Assembly (NCBI RefSeq): GCF_027409185.1
Contig: NC_084470.1
Location: forward strand, 38,057,001 to 38,121,000
Reading direction: 5' to 3'
DNA length: 64,000 nt
DNA from: Cynocephalus volans
Lineage: Eukaryota; Chordata; Mammalia; Dermoptera; Cynocephalidae
Positions within the stretch are counted from its first letter, which is position 1; each line of letters opens with the position of its first letter. This document shows positions 23,666-34,362 of this stretch, piece after piece. Made by a program: the position numbers and the translations under genes. The notes below the pieces were generated by a model. It was not told the origin of the DNA. It worked only from the letters and a program-made list of their open reading frames with translations, and searched no databases.

Positions 23666-24518
23666 AAGGGGTCCTATTCATATTAAGATTTTAAAAAATA
23701 CAGCAGACCCGCCAGATGCCAAAATAAGTTTAAAATACAAGAGGTTTGTTTTTTAAAGCATATTTAGTAAAATGCAACTGTTGTCACCATCTAAGTATCT
23801 AACAGATCTGAAACTACAGGTGAACACACTCACTTCTATTCAGAAAAGTTAACAGTTTATAAAAAGGACTTCTAAATACTGCTATTATGTTTACTTGAGA
23901 ATGTATCTAAAGAACATTGCTACTTAACCACTGGTAATACTATGAAAGAAGACTTTTCAAGAAGTTAGTATGTCAGTTACACAATTTGTTAATAACTGAG
24001 GTTGAATTATGTATCCAGATCTTTTCTAAAAACTGTAAAGGACATAAACAAGGAAAATACATGATCTCTAACTTCAAAAATTTATAATATAACTGTTAAG
24101 ACAAAATTATCATGTGTAAAATTTACACTAAAACAATTTGTTTTATGATCTATAAAGTTCAATAGAAGAATAAGATCAGTATAAACTGCAAAATAAACGT
24201 TTAGTGAGACTCTGAACGAGCCTTGAAGAGTAGTTAAGGTTTAGACTGCTAAAGAGAAAAGAGGATTTCCTGATGGAAGGTAAACATGCAAAACAAAGTG
24301 ACAAAAACAAGCATGACTTGCAAAGGGGACAATGAAGAGATAAATCTACCTATGGGACTACAGAAAATAAATTTCAGTGGAGATGGCCCATATTTTATGA
24401 AAGTCTGACTGAGGAATTTAGACTTCCAGTAATGAGCCACTAAATCAAGTTTCTTAAAACAAATTTTTAAACAATATTTAAATATAGCCACATTTCTTTA
24501 TTTAAAAGTATTCATAGT

Positions 24519-24911
24519 TGTATTACTCCATTTCTGTTACTTAGAGTACCTGAAACTGGGTAATTTATAAAGAAATGAAATTTATTTCTTATAATTTTGG
24601 AAGCTGGGAAGTCCTCAGTCCAGGGCATGCATCTATTGAAGACCTTCTTTTACAGAGTCCTGTGGTAATGCAGGTTATCATGTTGCAAGAAAATTGCAAG
24701 AGCTCTCTTATTGTGCTCTTTATAAAGCCACCAGCCCACAACCATGATGGATTAATCCATTCAGGAGGGCATAGTCTTCATGATCCAATCACCTCTCAAA
24801 GGCTCCACCTTCCATATATCATAATTGGATTTCCCAGCCTCTTAACACCGTTACAATGGGGATCAAGTTTCCAACAGATGAACTTCTAGGGGACACATGT
24901 AACCCACAGCA
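24519..24911 (-). mobile_element. MaLR (MST-type) solo LTR with 5-bp target duplication
   Basis: The plus strand shows the reverse complement: TGTATTACTCCATTTCTGTT, GAAACTGGGTAATTTATAAA, ..., GTTACAATGGGGATCAAGTT, ACCCACAGCA. An exact ATAGT duplication lies at 24514-24518 and 24912-24916. It is sense with TOP2B in intron 1, so its polyadenylation region (AATTTATTTC mirrored at 24578-24588) lies in transcribed orientation. Confidence 0.92.
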
Positions 24912-25919
24912 ATAGTCCAAAAAATGTATGTTATATATTTCAATGAATTTTACTCTTAAAAAACTACAATGTTAATTGTGGTTATATATTTTTTTTAAAG
25001 AACGACAACTTTTAGAGATAAATACTGAAATATTTACAGATAAAGTGATATAATCTAGGATTTGCTCTGCTTCAAAATAATAAGAAAAGAGAAAGTGGGT
25101 GGTATTGCGGTGATATTTATTTAAGCTTAATGCTAAATAGAGGGAGGTTTGTTATACTATTCTGGCTACAACTTATTGAGATGCTTAACATTTTCCATTA
25201 TAATATTTTTTTAATCTACCTAGTTTTAGAGTATTACTGGAAAAAAGAGATCAATAGTCATAAACTATGTTCTAATATTTCCACAAATGTATTTTCTACA
25301 ACCACTTAAACAGAATACAAGACTGACAGAATGAAACAGATATTATGGTCTACCAATCAAAGCTTTACAAACTAAGAATTAATTCAAGAAACTGCTTGCT
25401 TCAAAGAAGGCTTTTTCGCTGTCAAATTTAACTCAAAATAATGTTACCATTTATAATTATTTCTCTTTTAATTATAAAAACTCTTGCTAAAATACTGCAA
25501 ATCAAACACAAACCAAATAAATTAGTAAAAGGAGAAATTAATGCCAATCTTAAACCACTTTGTGGTTTCAGATACTGAAAGGTCAAATTTCATGAGCTGA
25601 CAATGTTAATAACACATGCTGGCATGATCCCGAAAGAAGTTAATACCAGCAACACATGACACGCAACCCCCCCCACTCAGAAGAAGAAAGATATCAGGGA
25701 CTAATTCCATTTTTATTTCTTCCTGCTATCCACAAGCAGGTGGCAACATAACACCAGCTTCAATAAAGCTGACAAAGTTACCTCTCTTCCAAAATAGATC
25801 ACTGCAATAAACCCCCAAACTCTTGAAAAGAAAAAATTAATTTGTTTTCACGCCAGCTAAATGATATTTTATGTAAAAGCAACTGCAATCCATTCTTCCA
25901 GTGTGTGCACTTTTTTAAC

Positions 25920-26110
25920 TTTGTCAATATAAACAAACATTTATTAAGCTTACCACTGTGCTACATATGTTATGTTATTTAATTCTCAATGCAATTTTAT
26001 TTGACAGATGAGAAAACAGGCTTAGAGAGGTTAGGTTCCTTTCAAAAAGCCCCACTGACTATATGTATGGAAGACATGACCTGAACCTACAGCAATTTGA
26101 CATTAAAGTC
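25920..26110 (-). mobile_element. MIR SINE (reverse)
   Basis: The reverse complement of MIR is seen: CATTTATTAAGCTTACCACT, ATTTGACAGATGAGAAAACA, GGCTTAGAGAGGTTAGGTTC and a degraded GACCTGAACCTAC. Confidence 0.75.
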
Positions 26111-27500
26111 CATAACCACCTCAGTTTATGATCAATGATGTATATTATGGGCATAAAGATGCTCATATAATAACTTAAAGTAAGCATCAAATCTTAAAGA
26201 GGATTTATGGGGTGATTATGTTTATTTAATAAAACTTCCAATTCAACTAGATATACTTTATAAATAAAAGACTAATTGATTTTTACTTCTCATTATTTTG
26301 CTGCATTTCCCGTATTTCTCATAATTAATTTTATAATGAAAAAAATTCTTTATTCAAAAAGTCAATTTTAATTTCAAATGCATTTTTCTAATGTCGAATG
26401 AGACCCTCCAAGTTTCACTAAATTTCCTATTGAACTCGATACAAAAACAGTGGTCACTTAATTATCTACAAAGTTAAGTAAAAGTACGTTAAAATACTGC
26501 TTTCAAATATTAAAGCCAACCAATCCAACCTTGGAGCAGAATGTTTACCATATAGAATCAGGCGTCCTCAGAGGAAACACCTATCAGGCCTCAACACTTC
26601 CAAATAGTGAATAAGAACTCACAATACCATGTGGCTCTCTAACTCCATTTTCACATCTTTGATTTTAGTAAGGGCCATCAATTTTAAAAATCATTCTTTT
26701 GCATGTATGCATTCCTCTCTCCCCGCATGTCCACACGGACCACTAACTTACTATCTGACATTTTCTCTAGCTAGTCCGTTCATACGTTCATACTACATTT
26801 TAAGTGGAATATACAAAATTCGGAGAGATTCAATTATGAGAGCCTAGTGAGTTACTTTGCAAAGTACCTTGGGATGCAAACAGAAATCGTGAAAATGTTT
26901 TCCTGTCAGTAACACCCTTTTTACAAGGAACACAAGCAACACAACTGCTAATCAACTCACCTAAACCTCACCCAAACAAAGAAAAATGAAGAATTAAGTA
27001 ACAAAAATGCCAATATAAAAGTTCCCATGGGGTGTTTAAAAAAAGAGGGTAACGCTTTTTACTTTTCTCCTTGGATACCTAATCAGTTGACTGAGCTGGA
27101 TTTTTTGTGTGTGTAGGAAATGACCCTCGTCTGAACTCTATGCTGAGTAAGTGAAATGCGGGTGAATGATCGATCGGTCGTGGGAATCCGGGCTCTCCAG
27201 TTCTTCCCTCGCTATTTCTACTTCCCAGCAGGACCTGAGCGCCGAAATCCTTTAACTCCAGGACTAAGCACTACAGTCACCTCTACAAGACATCCATTCA
27301 GCACCTCCACCCCACCCCGTTTCACCTGCAATGCTGACGTAGGTAAGCCCTTCTTTTAATAATCCTACCCTGACAGATGGACAATCTAAAGTCTCTTACT
27401 GCATCCCGAATGCGCTCCCAATCGAATGAGACTTTCCGAATTTAAGTGTAAATTGCTGTAGACGTCCAAATGCATTCTTTTTTGAGAGATTAGAGCACCA
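26111..27500. other. TOP2B intron 1, promoter-proximal segment
   Basis: No repeat family or exon recognised. GC content rises from about 27150 toward the CpG island. Confidence 0.35.
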
Positions 27501-27518
27501 GAGATGGATGCATTTAAA

Positions 27519-27620
<102 letters not shown>

Positions 27621-28042
27621 TCTCCAAGATTTTCTTAAACCACATTTGGAGAAAGTGCTGATCGCCCCCCCCCCCACTCACCCCCCGCATTATCGCCATC
27701 CCCATCATCTCATCCCGACTACCCTGGAAGGGTCTGGGATGAGAAAAAGAGAGGAAGCGGGGCTACATGTCATGTTCACGGTTTTGTCCCCCAAAGTTTC
27801 AAGTGCACATTATACTCCTGCAACCTGAGCCTCCCGAGTGGGAAAGAGAAGAAAGAAAAGGCACGGGGAGCGGAGGTGGGGGGATTCTGCTAATACAAGT
27901 CCAGACGGGGCGCCCGTTCGGGGGACGGGATTTCCCTCCTTCCTCTTTCCCTGCCCTCCCCGCCCCGCGGAATTCCTCCCCCGCCGCGGGCTGCGAACAA
28001 TGCAGCCGCCCCGACCCCCGCCCCCGGAGGCCCGCCACTCAC

Positions 28043-28105
28043 CACCCAGGTCAGTGCCCCGTTGCCGCCGCCCGCGCCGACTCCCGCGCCTCCCGTCTTG
28101 GCCAT
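28043..28105 (-). CDS. TOP2B: TOP2B coding exon 1 (residues 1-21)
   Basis: The start codon is at 28103-28105 (CAT on the plus strand) in the context GGCCATGGC. It begins a short glycine/alanine-rich, poorly conserved N-terminus (MAKTGG...) that ends in GALTWV. The exon stops after a complete GTG codon and is followed by the strong donor GTGAGT (28037-28042). The length of 21 codons is about two shorter than the human exon as I remember it; small indels are expected in this glycine run. It sits inside the CpG island. The longer minus-strand open frame that reads on past 28043 is intron sequence. Confidence 0.93.
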
Positions 28106-28642
28106 GGCGAGTGCCTCACGTTCACAGGCCCAGAGGCCGCGGCCGCCGCTCCCGCCTCCTTGCGAGCCGCCGGGCCCCGCTGCTCCACACCGACCGCTCC
28201 GCTCGCCGCGCTCCTAGCCGCGCCGGTCCCCGCGCCCCATCGCCGAGACCCGGAGCGGACGTCCGGCCGAGCCCGCCGAGGAGGCCGCGCCGCCCGCCGC
28301 CCTCAAACTCGAGGCGCGGCGTCCGCGTCGCCCGGGCCTAGCGCGGCAGCTGAGGAGAAGAAAGCGGGAGGCGGCCGGTGGCGGCTGAGCGGCGGCGCAG
28401 CAAGCGCAGCCGAAGCCCGAAGGTGCGAGCCGCGCGGGCGTCTGTGGAGCCCGGGGCGTCCGAACGTGGCGGGGACGCAGAAGCGCCTTGTCCTTCTCAC
28501 ACTCCGCGAAGGCCGGCCGTTCCTGTCGCTGGAGTCGTCGTCGTCGTCGCGGTCGCCGCCGCTGCCTCAAAAGCCGCCTTTGTCAGTCGCGCTGCAGCAC
28601 CGGCTTCCTCACATCCACACACCGAGAGGGACAATAAACAGA

Positions 28643-28672
<30 letters not shown>
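28643..28672 (+). repeat. (GCC)10 trinucleotide repeat near the TOP2B start site
   Basis: Thirty bases of perfect GCC, read as GGC on the TOP2B sense strand. It lies in the promoter or 5'UTR, 540 bp upstream of the start codon and just downstream of the MIR4442 hairpin. Confidence 0.95.
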
Positions 28673-28674
<2 letters not shown>

Positions 28675-28677
28675 GGT

Positions 28678-28744
28678 CGCCTCCCTCTTGTCCGGCATAA
28701 CACCGCACACACACATTTGCACAGAGGAGAGGGAGGGAGGGCGC
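28678..28744 (-). ncRNA. MIR4442: MIR4442 orthologue (hairpin precursor)
   Basis: On the minus strand, 28696-28680 reads GCCGGACAAGAGGGAGG, which I recall as the exact mature hsa-miR-4442. The upstream arm (28744-28729) is pyrimidine-rich (CCTCCCTCCCTC) and can pair with GAGGGAGG. The loop side contains GTGCAAATGTGTGTGTGCGG. The human gene maps at the TOP2B promoter, so sequence, strand and location agree. The extra CTCC unit in the 5' arm may alter the fold. Expression cannot be judged from sequence. Confidence 0.7.
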
Positions 28745-28761
28745 GGCGGCTGCCCCCGCTG

Positions 28762-28817
28762 TCAATCAGCGACCCGCTGTCCAATCGGGGCCTTGTCACC
28801 ACAGTCTCTTGGCCAAT
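28762..28817 (-). promoter_or_regulatory. Cluster of three inverted CCAAT-type boxes
   Basis: On the TOP2B sense (minus) strand there are ATTGG at 28817-28813 (GGGATTGGCC), ATTGG at 28785-28781 (CCGATTGGAC) and ATTGA at 28766-28762 (CTGATTGACA). The first two sit in NF-Y-like contexts, 32 bp apart, or about three helical turns. NF-Y binding to inverted CCAAT boxes is known for topoisomerase II promoters; function here is inferred. Confidence 0.65.
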
Positions 28818-28870
28818 CCCAAAATTCCAAGCCCCTCGAGGGGCGGGACCCTAGGGGGAAACGTCATTGC

Positions 28871-29800
28871 GGGTAGCAACCGAAGGGAAGACTTGGGGTT
28901 TTTTTGTTTGTATGTGTGTCTGTGGGTTTTCCATTTGAAGGGAGAGCAGGGGCTGCTGGCAAAGGTCATTTGAGGGTGGCAAAGGGTAAGGGTCGAATTG
29001 GCCTCTGGTCGATAGTAATCCTCCGAGCGTGTTGTTTACTCTGTGACCTACCCGGGAAGCCAAGGCGTTTCTTTGCCTGGGGCCGCCAAGGGTGGAGGTG
29101 GGGGTGGCAGGAAGAAGCCCTGGTGCCGTCCCAAAGGGAAATTATTTTTAAAGAGCGGTTGTAAACCGCAGGCAAGACGTTGTAGACCTCTGGTGCAAGG
29201 AGAGTTCCGTGACCCCCGCCTCCCTTAGGGCCCCAAATGGACGCTGCTGTTGAAAGAATCATCCACCTAGACCTTCTCCTCCAACTCCTTCCTCCCTCTC
29301 CTCCCCTCACCCCCAGAAAAGGATATGGTCAGTCTCAAGAAAACTGCATTTAAGGAACTTAAATGATAAGGGACGCACAGAGAGCATTCCAGAGAAAGAA
29401 TGCAGGGTGGATTGGGTGTTCTGTTTCTACTCTTTGTTGACCTTTCTCTCTTCTCTGAACAATGCAGAGATGTCACTGTCACTTTTCTTTCTCATCTGTC
29501 GAGAACTGTGCCCCCTCCTAAGAGGGCACGCTTAATTTATTAAACCGCTTTCAGTGGAATTTTAAAACGCTCACTAAGGAATAATTTCATTCACATTAAA
29601 GCTTTCTAAGAATGAAAATTACCCATACAGCAACACCAAAGTCTTTGGCAGATGGAAGATGGCTTTACTTCATCCTGCTTTTCAATGTTATTCCACTCAA
29701 CAAATATTTAGTTTCTAAATATTCAAATATCACTCTACCATACCGTACCGTGGTACACAGCTCTTCAGTGGGTTCAAAATAAAAACAGAGAAATGTGGCA
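28871..29800. other. Intergenic sequence upstream of TOP2B
   Basis: CpG-island shore grading into ordinary sequence. I see no exon or recognised repeat. Open frames here are GC-rich artefacts. Confidence 0.4.
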
Positions 29801-30225
29801 TGCTATAGGCATGTCCTCAAAGTTCATGTCTTGGAAATTTGACTTCCATTGTAGCAGTGTTAAGAAGGTGGGGGATCCAGTTATGGTATTTGAAAGGTGG
29901 GGCCTTTGAGAGGTGTTGGATTGTGAGGATTGTGTCTTTGTGAATTAATTATTCATGAAGTAATGTGTTATCATGGGCATGGTTCTGATGGCTTTATAAG
30001 GAGAGGGAGTGAGAAAGTTAGCTCTCTTGCTCATGCCATTTTCTTGCCATGCAACACCCTGGTTGCCTTGGGACCCTGTAGAGAGCTCCCACCAGGAAGA
30101 AGGCCCTCACCAGATGTGTTCCCTGAGCTTTGGACTTCCCAGCCTCCAAACTGTAAAAAAAACATTTCGTTTTTTTTTTATTTATAACAGAATACCTGAA
30201 ACTGGGTAGTTTGTAACAAACAGGC
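29801..30225 (+). mobile_element. MaLR (MST-type) solo LTR
   Basis: It begins TGCTATAGGCATGTCCTCAA and contains AGTTCATGTCTTGGAAATTT, GTAGCAGTGTTAAGAAGGTG, CTCACCAGATGTGTTCCCTG and GAATACCTGAAACTGGGTAG. The 3' end (CAGGCTAATA) is diverged and I could not match a target duplication, so the right edge is approximate. Confidence 0.85.
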
Positions 30226-30384
30226 TAATAATACGTTATTCTTATAAATCATAAGACAAACCTGCTTAATATAAACTTCACACATGATAATTTTAACAAT
30301 TATAAGCTTTTGAAGTTAGAGACCATGTATTTCCCTTGTTTGTGTTTACAGTGTTTAGCAAAGATCTGGATACATAATTCAACC

Positions 30385-33300
30385 TTGGTTATTAACAACA
30401 GAAGTCCCAAGAGTCACACTTGGTAAGAAAATCCCAGAGCCTGTGATGAGAGGACACCAGCAAGGATGCCTCCGTCCATCGATTGGAAGGCACTGATCTG
30501 GCCTCTTGGTTGGCGGTTTTATTTGCAAGAGCAAAAGCATGGCCAGCAAGCAGCATGTCTTCAAGGACCCCGTTCCCTGCCCTTCATTGCTGGGACTGGA
30601 CTTGCTGTCTGACCAGAAATAGAGGGAGCAAGAGGAGGAGGACCACAGGGAGGACAAAAAGAAATCCAGAACCTCTTCCAGGACTGGGAAGAGAGCACAG
30701 ATAACCAGAGGGATGCTAAGGAGGAAGGCTGTGACCAGCCTGGCCAAAGTAGATGGAAAGACAGACATTATTGATTTTCTCAGGTAGAGACTCCATCCCA
30801 TCCTGGTGATGTGAGTGCAGAGTTTTGGGAATGCAGCCGGCAGAGAGAGCAGAAGCAGCTGGAATATGGGGCCTATGCCTGGTCCAAAGAAGAAAAGGAT
30901 TGGAAGGAGAAATCACGGAATCAAGTCCATGACCTCAAGAGAGACAGACATGAGCAGGAGGAAAGCAGACACAGCAGCAGATCAGAGTGAGGATCAGAGC
31001 ACAGTAGCAGAAGAAGTGAACCAGAGAGTCCATGGCATTGACCTAAAGATGCAGCCACCCCTTCAAGGTCTCCCAGGAAGGAAAAGGACAGTGTCTGTGG
31101 CTCCTCCAGGCAGTCGCAGTGGGAATCACCCTCCTCCACACCTTCCTTTCGGGATTCTGAGCAGAGCCATCGGCTGTCCACTCAAGATGGAGACAAGTCT
31201 GTGAGGAGCAAGTACTCAGAAGACACACCTCTGCTCACTCACTCCTAGAAGTACAACGAGCGAGTAGGTGACAGAAGATACCTGGAGTCCAGCCCACATC
31301 TGTCAGGGGCCAAAGATGATGCAAACGTGGCAAGGAAGAAATTTCATTTGACAAAGGAGGAACGACAGCAGTGGGAGGATGACCAGAGGCAAGCTGATCG
31401 GGACTGGTACCTGATGGATGAGGGGTATGACAAGTTCCACAGTCACCTGACCTACTCTTCCAAAACTACCTAAGGAGGCAGGAGCAGCATCTACCTAAAC
31501 AGAAGCGCATTTCAGCTCAGCAGAGACAGATCAGTGAGGATAATGAGCACTGGGAGACCAACGGCATGCTCACCAGTGGGTTGGTTCATTGGCTAGAGGT
31601 GGATGAGGACTTTGAAAAGGCTAATGTAACCAAGGTGCATCTGATGGCACACAACCTGGTACCTCTCTTCCTGGATGGGTGCATCATCTTCACCAAGCAG
31701 CCAGAGACTGTGATTCCTGTCAAGGATGGCACTTCTGACCTGGCTAGTATTGCTCAAAAAGGCAGCCAATCTGTGCAGAAACACAGAAAGCAAAAGGAAT
31801 GCAAAAAGGCTCATCCCAAGCACTGGGAACTGGCTGGTACCAAACTGGGGGATATAATGGGCATCAAAAAAGAGGAAGAGCCAGATGAAGCTCTGACAGA
31901 AGATGGGAAAGTGGACTACAGGACAGAGCAGAAGTTTGCAGATCACATGAAGAAAAAGAATGAAGCCAGCAATGAATTTGCAAAGGAGAAGTCAATCCTG
32001 GAGCAAAGGCAGTACTTTCTAATCTTTTCAGTGCAGCAGGAGCCACTCACTATTATGAGAGACAACAGCATTGTAATCATGGTTGGGGATACAGGGAGTG
32101 GTAAGACCACTCAGCTGACCCAGTACTTGCGTGAAGATGGTTATACAGACAATGGGATGATTGACTGCATGCAGCCCTTGCATGTGGCTGCCATGTTGGT
32201 GGCCAGAAGAGTCAGCAAAGAGATGGTAGGTAACCTTAGTGAGGAGGTGGGCTATGCCATCCACTTCGAAGACTGCACTTCAGAAAACACCCTGATCAAA
32301 TACATAACAGATAGGATCCTGCTGTGAGAGTCCCTGTGGGAGGCCGACCTGGATCACTACAGCTCCAGCATCATGCATGAGGCCCATGAGTGCTCCCTCA
32401 ACACAGATGTGCTCTTTGAGTTGCTCCGGGAGGTAGTGGCTCAGCACTAAGACCTGAGGCTTATCATCATATCAGCCACTATGGATGCTGAGAAATTTGT
32501 TGCCTTTTTTGGGAATATTTCCATCTTCCACGTCCCTGGTCATACTTTCCCTGTTGACATCCTCTTCAGCAAGACCCCGCAAGAGGATTATGGGGAAGCC
32601 ACGGTGAAGCAGTCCTTGCAGGTGCATCTGTTGGAGGTCCCAGGGGGCATTCTTATCTTCATGCCTGGCCAAGAGGACATTGAGGTGACCTCAGACCAGA
32701 TTGTGGAACATCTGGAGGAACTGGAGAATGTACCCACCTTGGCCATGCTGCCCATCTACTCCCAGCTGCCTTCTGACCTTCAGGCCAAAATCTTCCAGAA
32801 GGCTCCAGATGGTGTTTGGAAGTGTATTGTTGCCACCAACATCACTGAGACATCTCTAACTGTTGATAGCATTTTGTTTGCTATTGATTCTGGTTATTGC
32901 AAATTAAAGGTCTTCAACCTCATGATTGGCAATGGATGCTCTGCAGATCTACCCCATCAGCCAGGCCAATGCCAACCAGAGGTCAGGGCAAGCTGGCAGG
33001 ACAGGCCCAGGTCAGTGTTTCAGGCTCTACACCCAGAGTGCCTACAAGAATGAGTTCCTGATCACCACGGTGCCCAAGATCCAGAGGACCAACCTTGCCA
33101 ACATGGTGCTGCTGCTCAAGTCCCTTGGGGTGCAGGACCTGCTGCATTTCCGCTTAATGGACCCACCGCTGGAGGACAACATTCTCAACTCCATGTATTG
33201 GCTCTGGATCTTCAAGGCCCTGGACAACACAGGTGGTCTGACCTCCACTGGGCAGCTAAAAATGGAGTTCCCACTGGACCCAGCCCTGTCCAAGATATTC

Positions 33301-34362
33301 ATTGTGTCCTGAGATGTGGGCTACAGCTCCGAGATCCTGCTCATTGTCTCCATGCTCTCTATCCCAACCATCTTCTACAGGCCCAAGGGCTGAGAGGAGG
33401 AAAGTAGTCAAATCCGGGAGAAGTTTGCTGTCCCCAAGAGTGATCATTTGACCTACCTGAATGTCTACCTGTAGTGGAAGAACAATAATCACTCTACTGT
33501 CCACTGCAATGATCATTTCATCCATGCTGGGGCTATGCAGAAGGACCAGGAGCTGTGGGATCAACTCAAGGACACTATGGTGCAGCAGCAGATGAGCCTG
33601 GCCTCTTGTGACACTGACTAGGACACTGTCAGGAAGTACATCTGTGCTGCCTATTTCCACCAAGCAGCCAAGCTCAAGGGAATTGGGGCCCTGCCATTTG
33701 CATCCCAGCAGCTCTCTCTTTGGGATGGGTTACACCCCTGACTACATAACGAATCACGAGTTGGTCATGACTACCAAGGGGTACATGCAGTATGTGACTG
33801 CTGTGGATGGAGAGTGGCTGATGGAGCTTGGCCCCATGTTCTACAGCATGCAACAGGAGGGCAGGTCACAACAGGAGAACCATCATTGGGCCAAAGAGGA
33901 AGACTCTGCCATGGAGGAAGAGATGGCACTGGCTGAGGAGCAGCTGCAAGAGAGGCAGGAGAAGCAAAGCCCTCTGGACAGCATCAGGTCTACAAAGATC
34001 TACACTCCAGGTCGGAAAGAGCAAGGGGAGCCTTTGACCCCTTGCTGCATGACAGCCTGCTTTGGGCTGTGAGCTGAGGCTGTCCCAGAAGAGGATGGCA
34101 GCCAGACATTGGTTCCTGAGCCCTCAGTGGGAGCACCCCGAGGCGCAGACAAAGCCCTTTCATCTAACAACTTTCATCTGTGGACATCATGGCTCCTTGG
34201 GCAGTTTCTGCTGGGCCAGTTTCTGCTGCAGGGGAAGTGGGTGTTCCTCTGTACGGGAGCCTGGAAAGAGCCAGGGCTACAGAGCAGCTGAGGTGCTGCC
34301 ATAGCAGCAGGAGATGGCCATTCCCATCCCTGGGGCCCTTGGTGTATACATCTTTTTTAATC
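30385..34362 (+). pseudogene. DHX38P: DHX38 (PRP16) processed pseudogene
   Basis: An intronless, nearly full-length copy of the mRNA for DHX38, the DEAH-box ATPase that remodels the spliceosome before the second splicing step. The position matching the start codon is 30446-30448 and the normal stop matches 34070-34072. Recognisable parts include the acidic/RS N-terminus, [17 protein letters not shown] (31361 on), the P-loop GDTGSGKT (32085-32108), SATMDAEKF, a late [20 protein letters not shown] helicase motif and the C-terminal [13 protein letters not shown]. The DEAH box reads HEAH (32376-32387). In-frame stops occur at 32325, 32448, 33310, 33391, 33472 and 33619. Frameshifts occur just after the start, near 32930 (one extra base) and near 33690. 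The poly-A tail and target duplication are not discernible, so the insertion is fairly old. Confidence 0.93.

Larger units (their letters stand above)
27820..28870. promoter_or_regulatory. TOP2B: TOP2B CpG island and promoter
   Basis: GC-rich, CpG-dense DNA spanning exon 1 and about 750 bp upstream. No TATA box is seen in the expected position. It contains GC-box-like motifs (for example GGGGCGGGACC at 28840-28850), CCAAT-type boxes at 28762-28817 and a (GCC)10 tract. The first exon with its 5'UTR probably begins somewhere in about 28550-28750; the exact start site cannot be read from sequence. Transcription is leftward. Confidence 0.85.

Noticed and set aside
27767..28876. 369-codon open frame on the plus strand across the TOP2B promoter and exon 1
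   Set aside because: It is antisense to a confirmed exon and rich in Pro/Ala/Arg from CpG-island composition. Several equally long overlapping frames exist, and there is no family resemblance. Treated as a composition artefact.
28883..29310. Possible divergent gene sharing the TOP2B CpG island
   Set aside because: No convincing first exon with a good donor and no recognisable protein. The open frames there overlap on both strands.
31566..33312. Possible functional DEAH helicase gene
   Set aside because: The similarity to DHX38 is clear, but there are multiple in-frame stops and frameshifts, no introns and a changed DEAH motif. It is a processed pseudogene.
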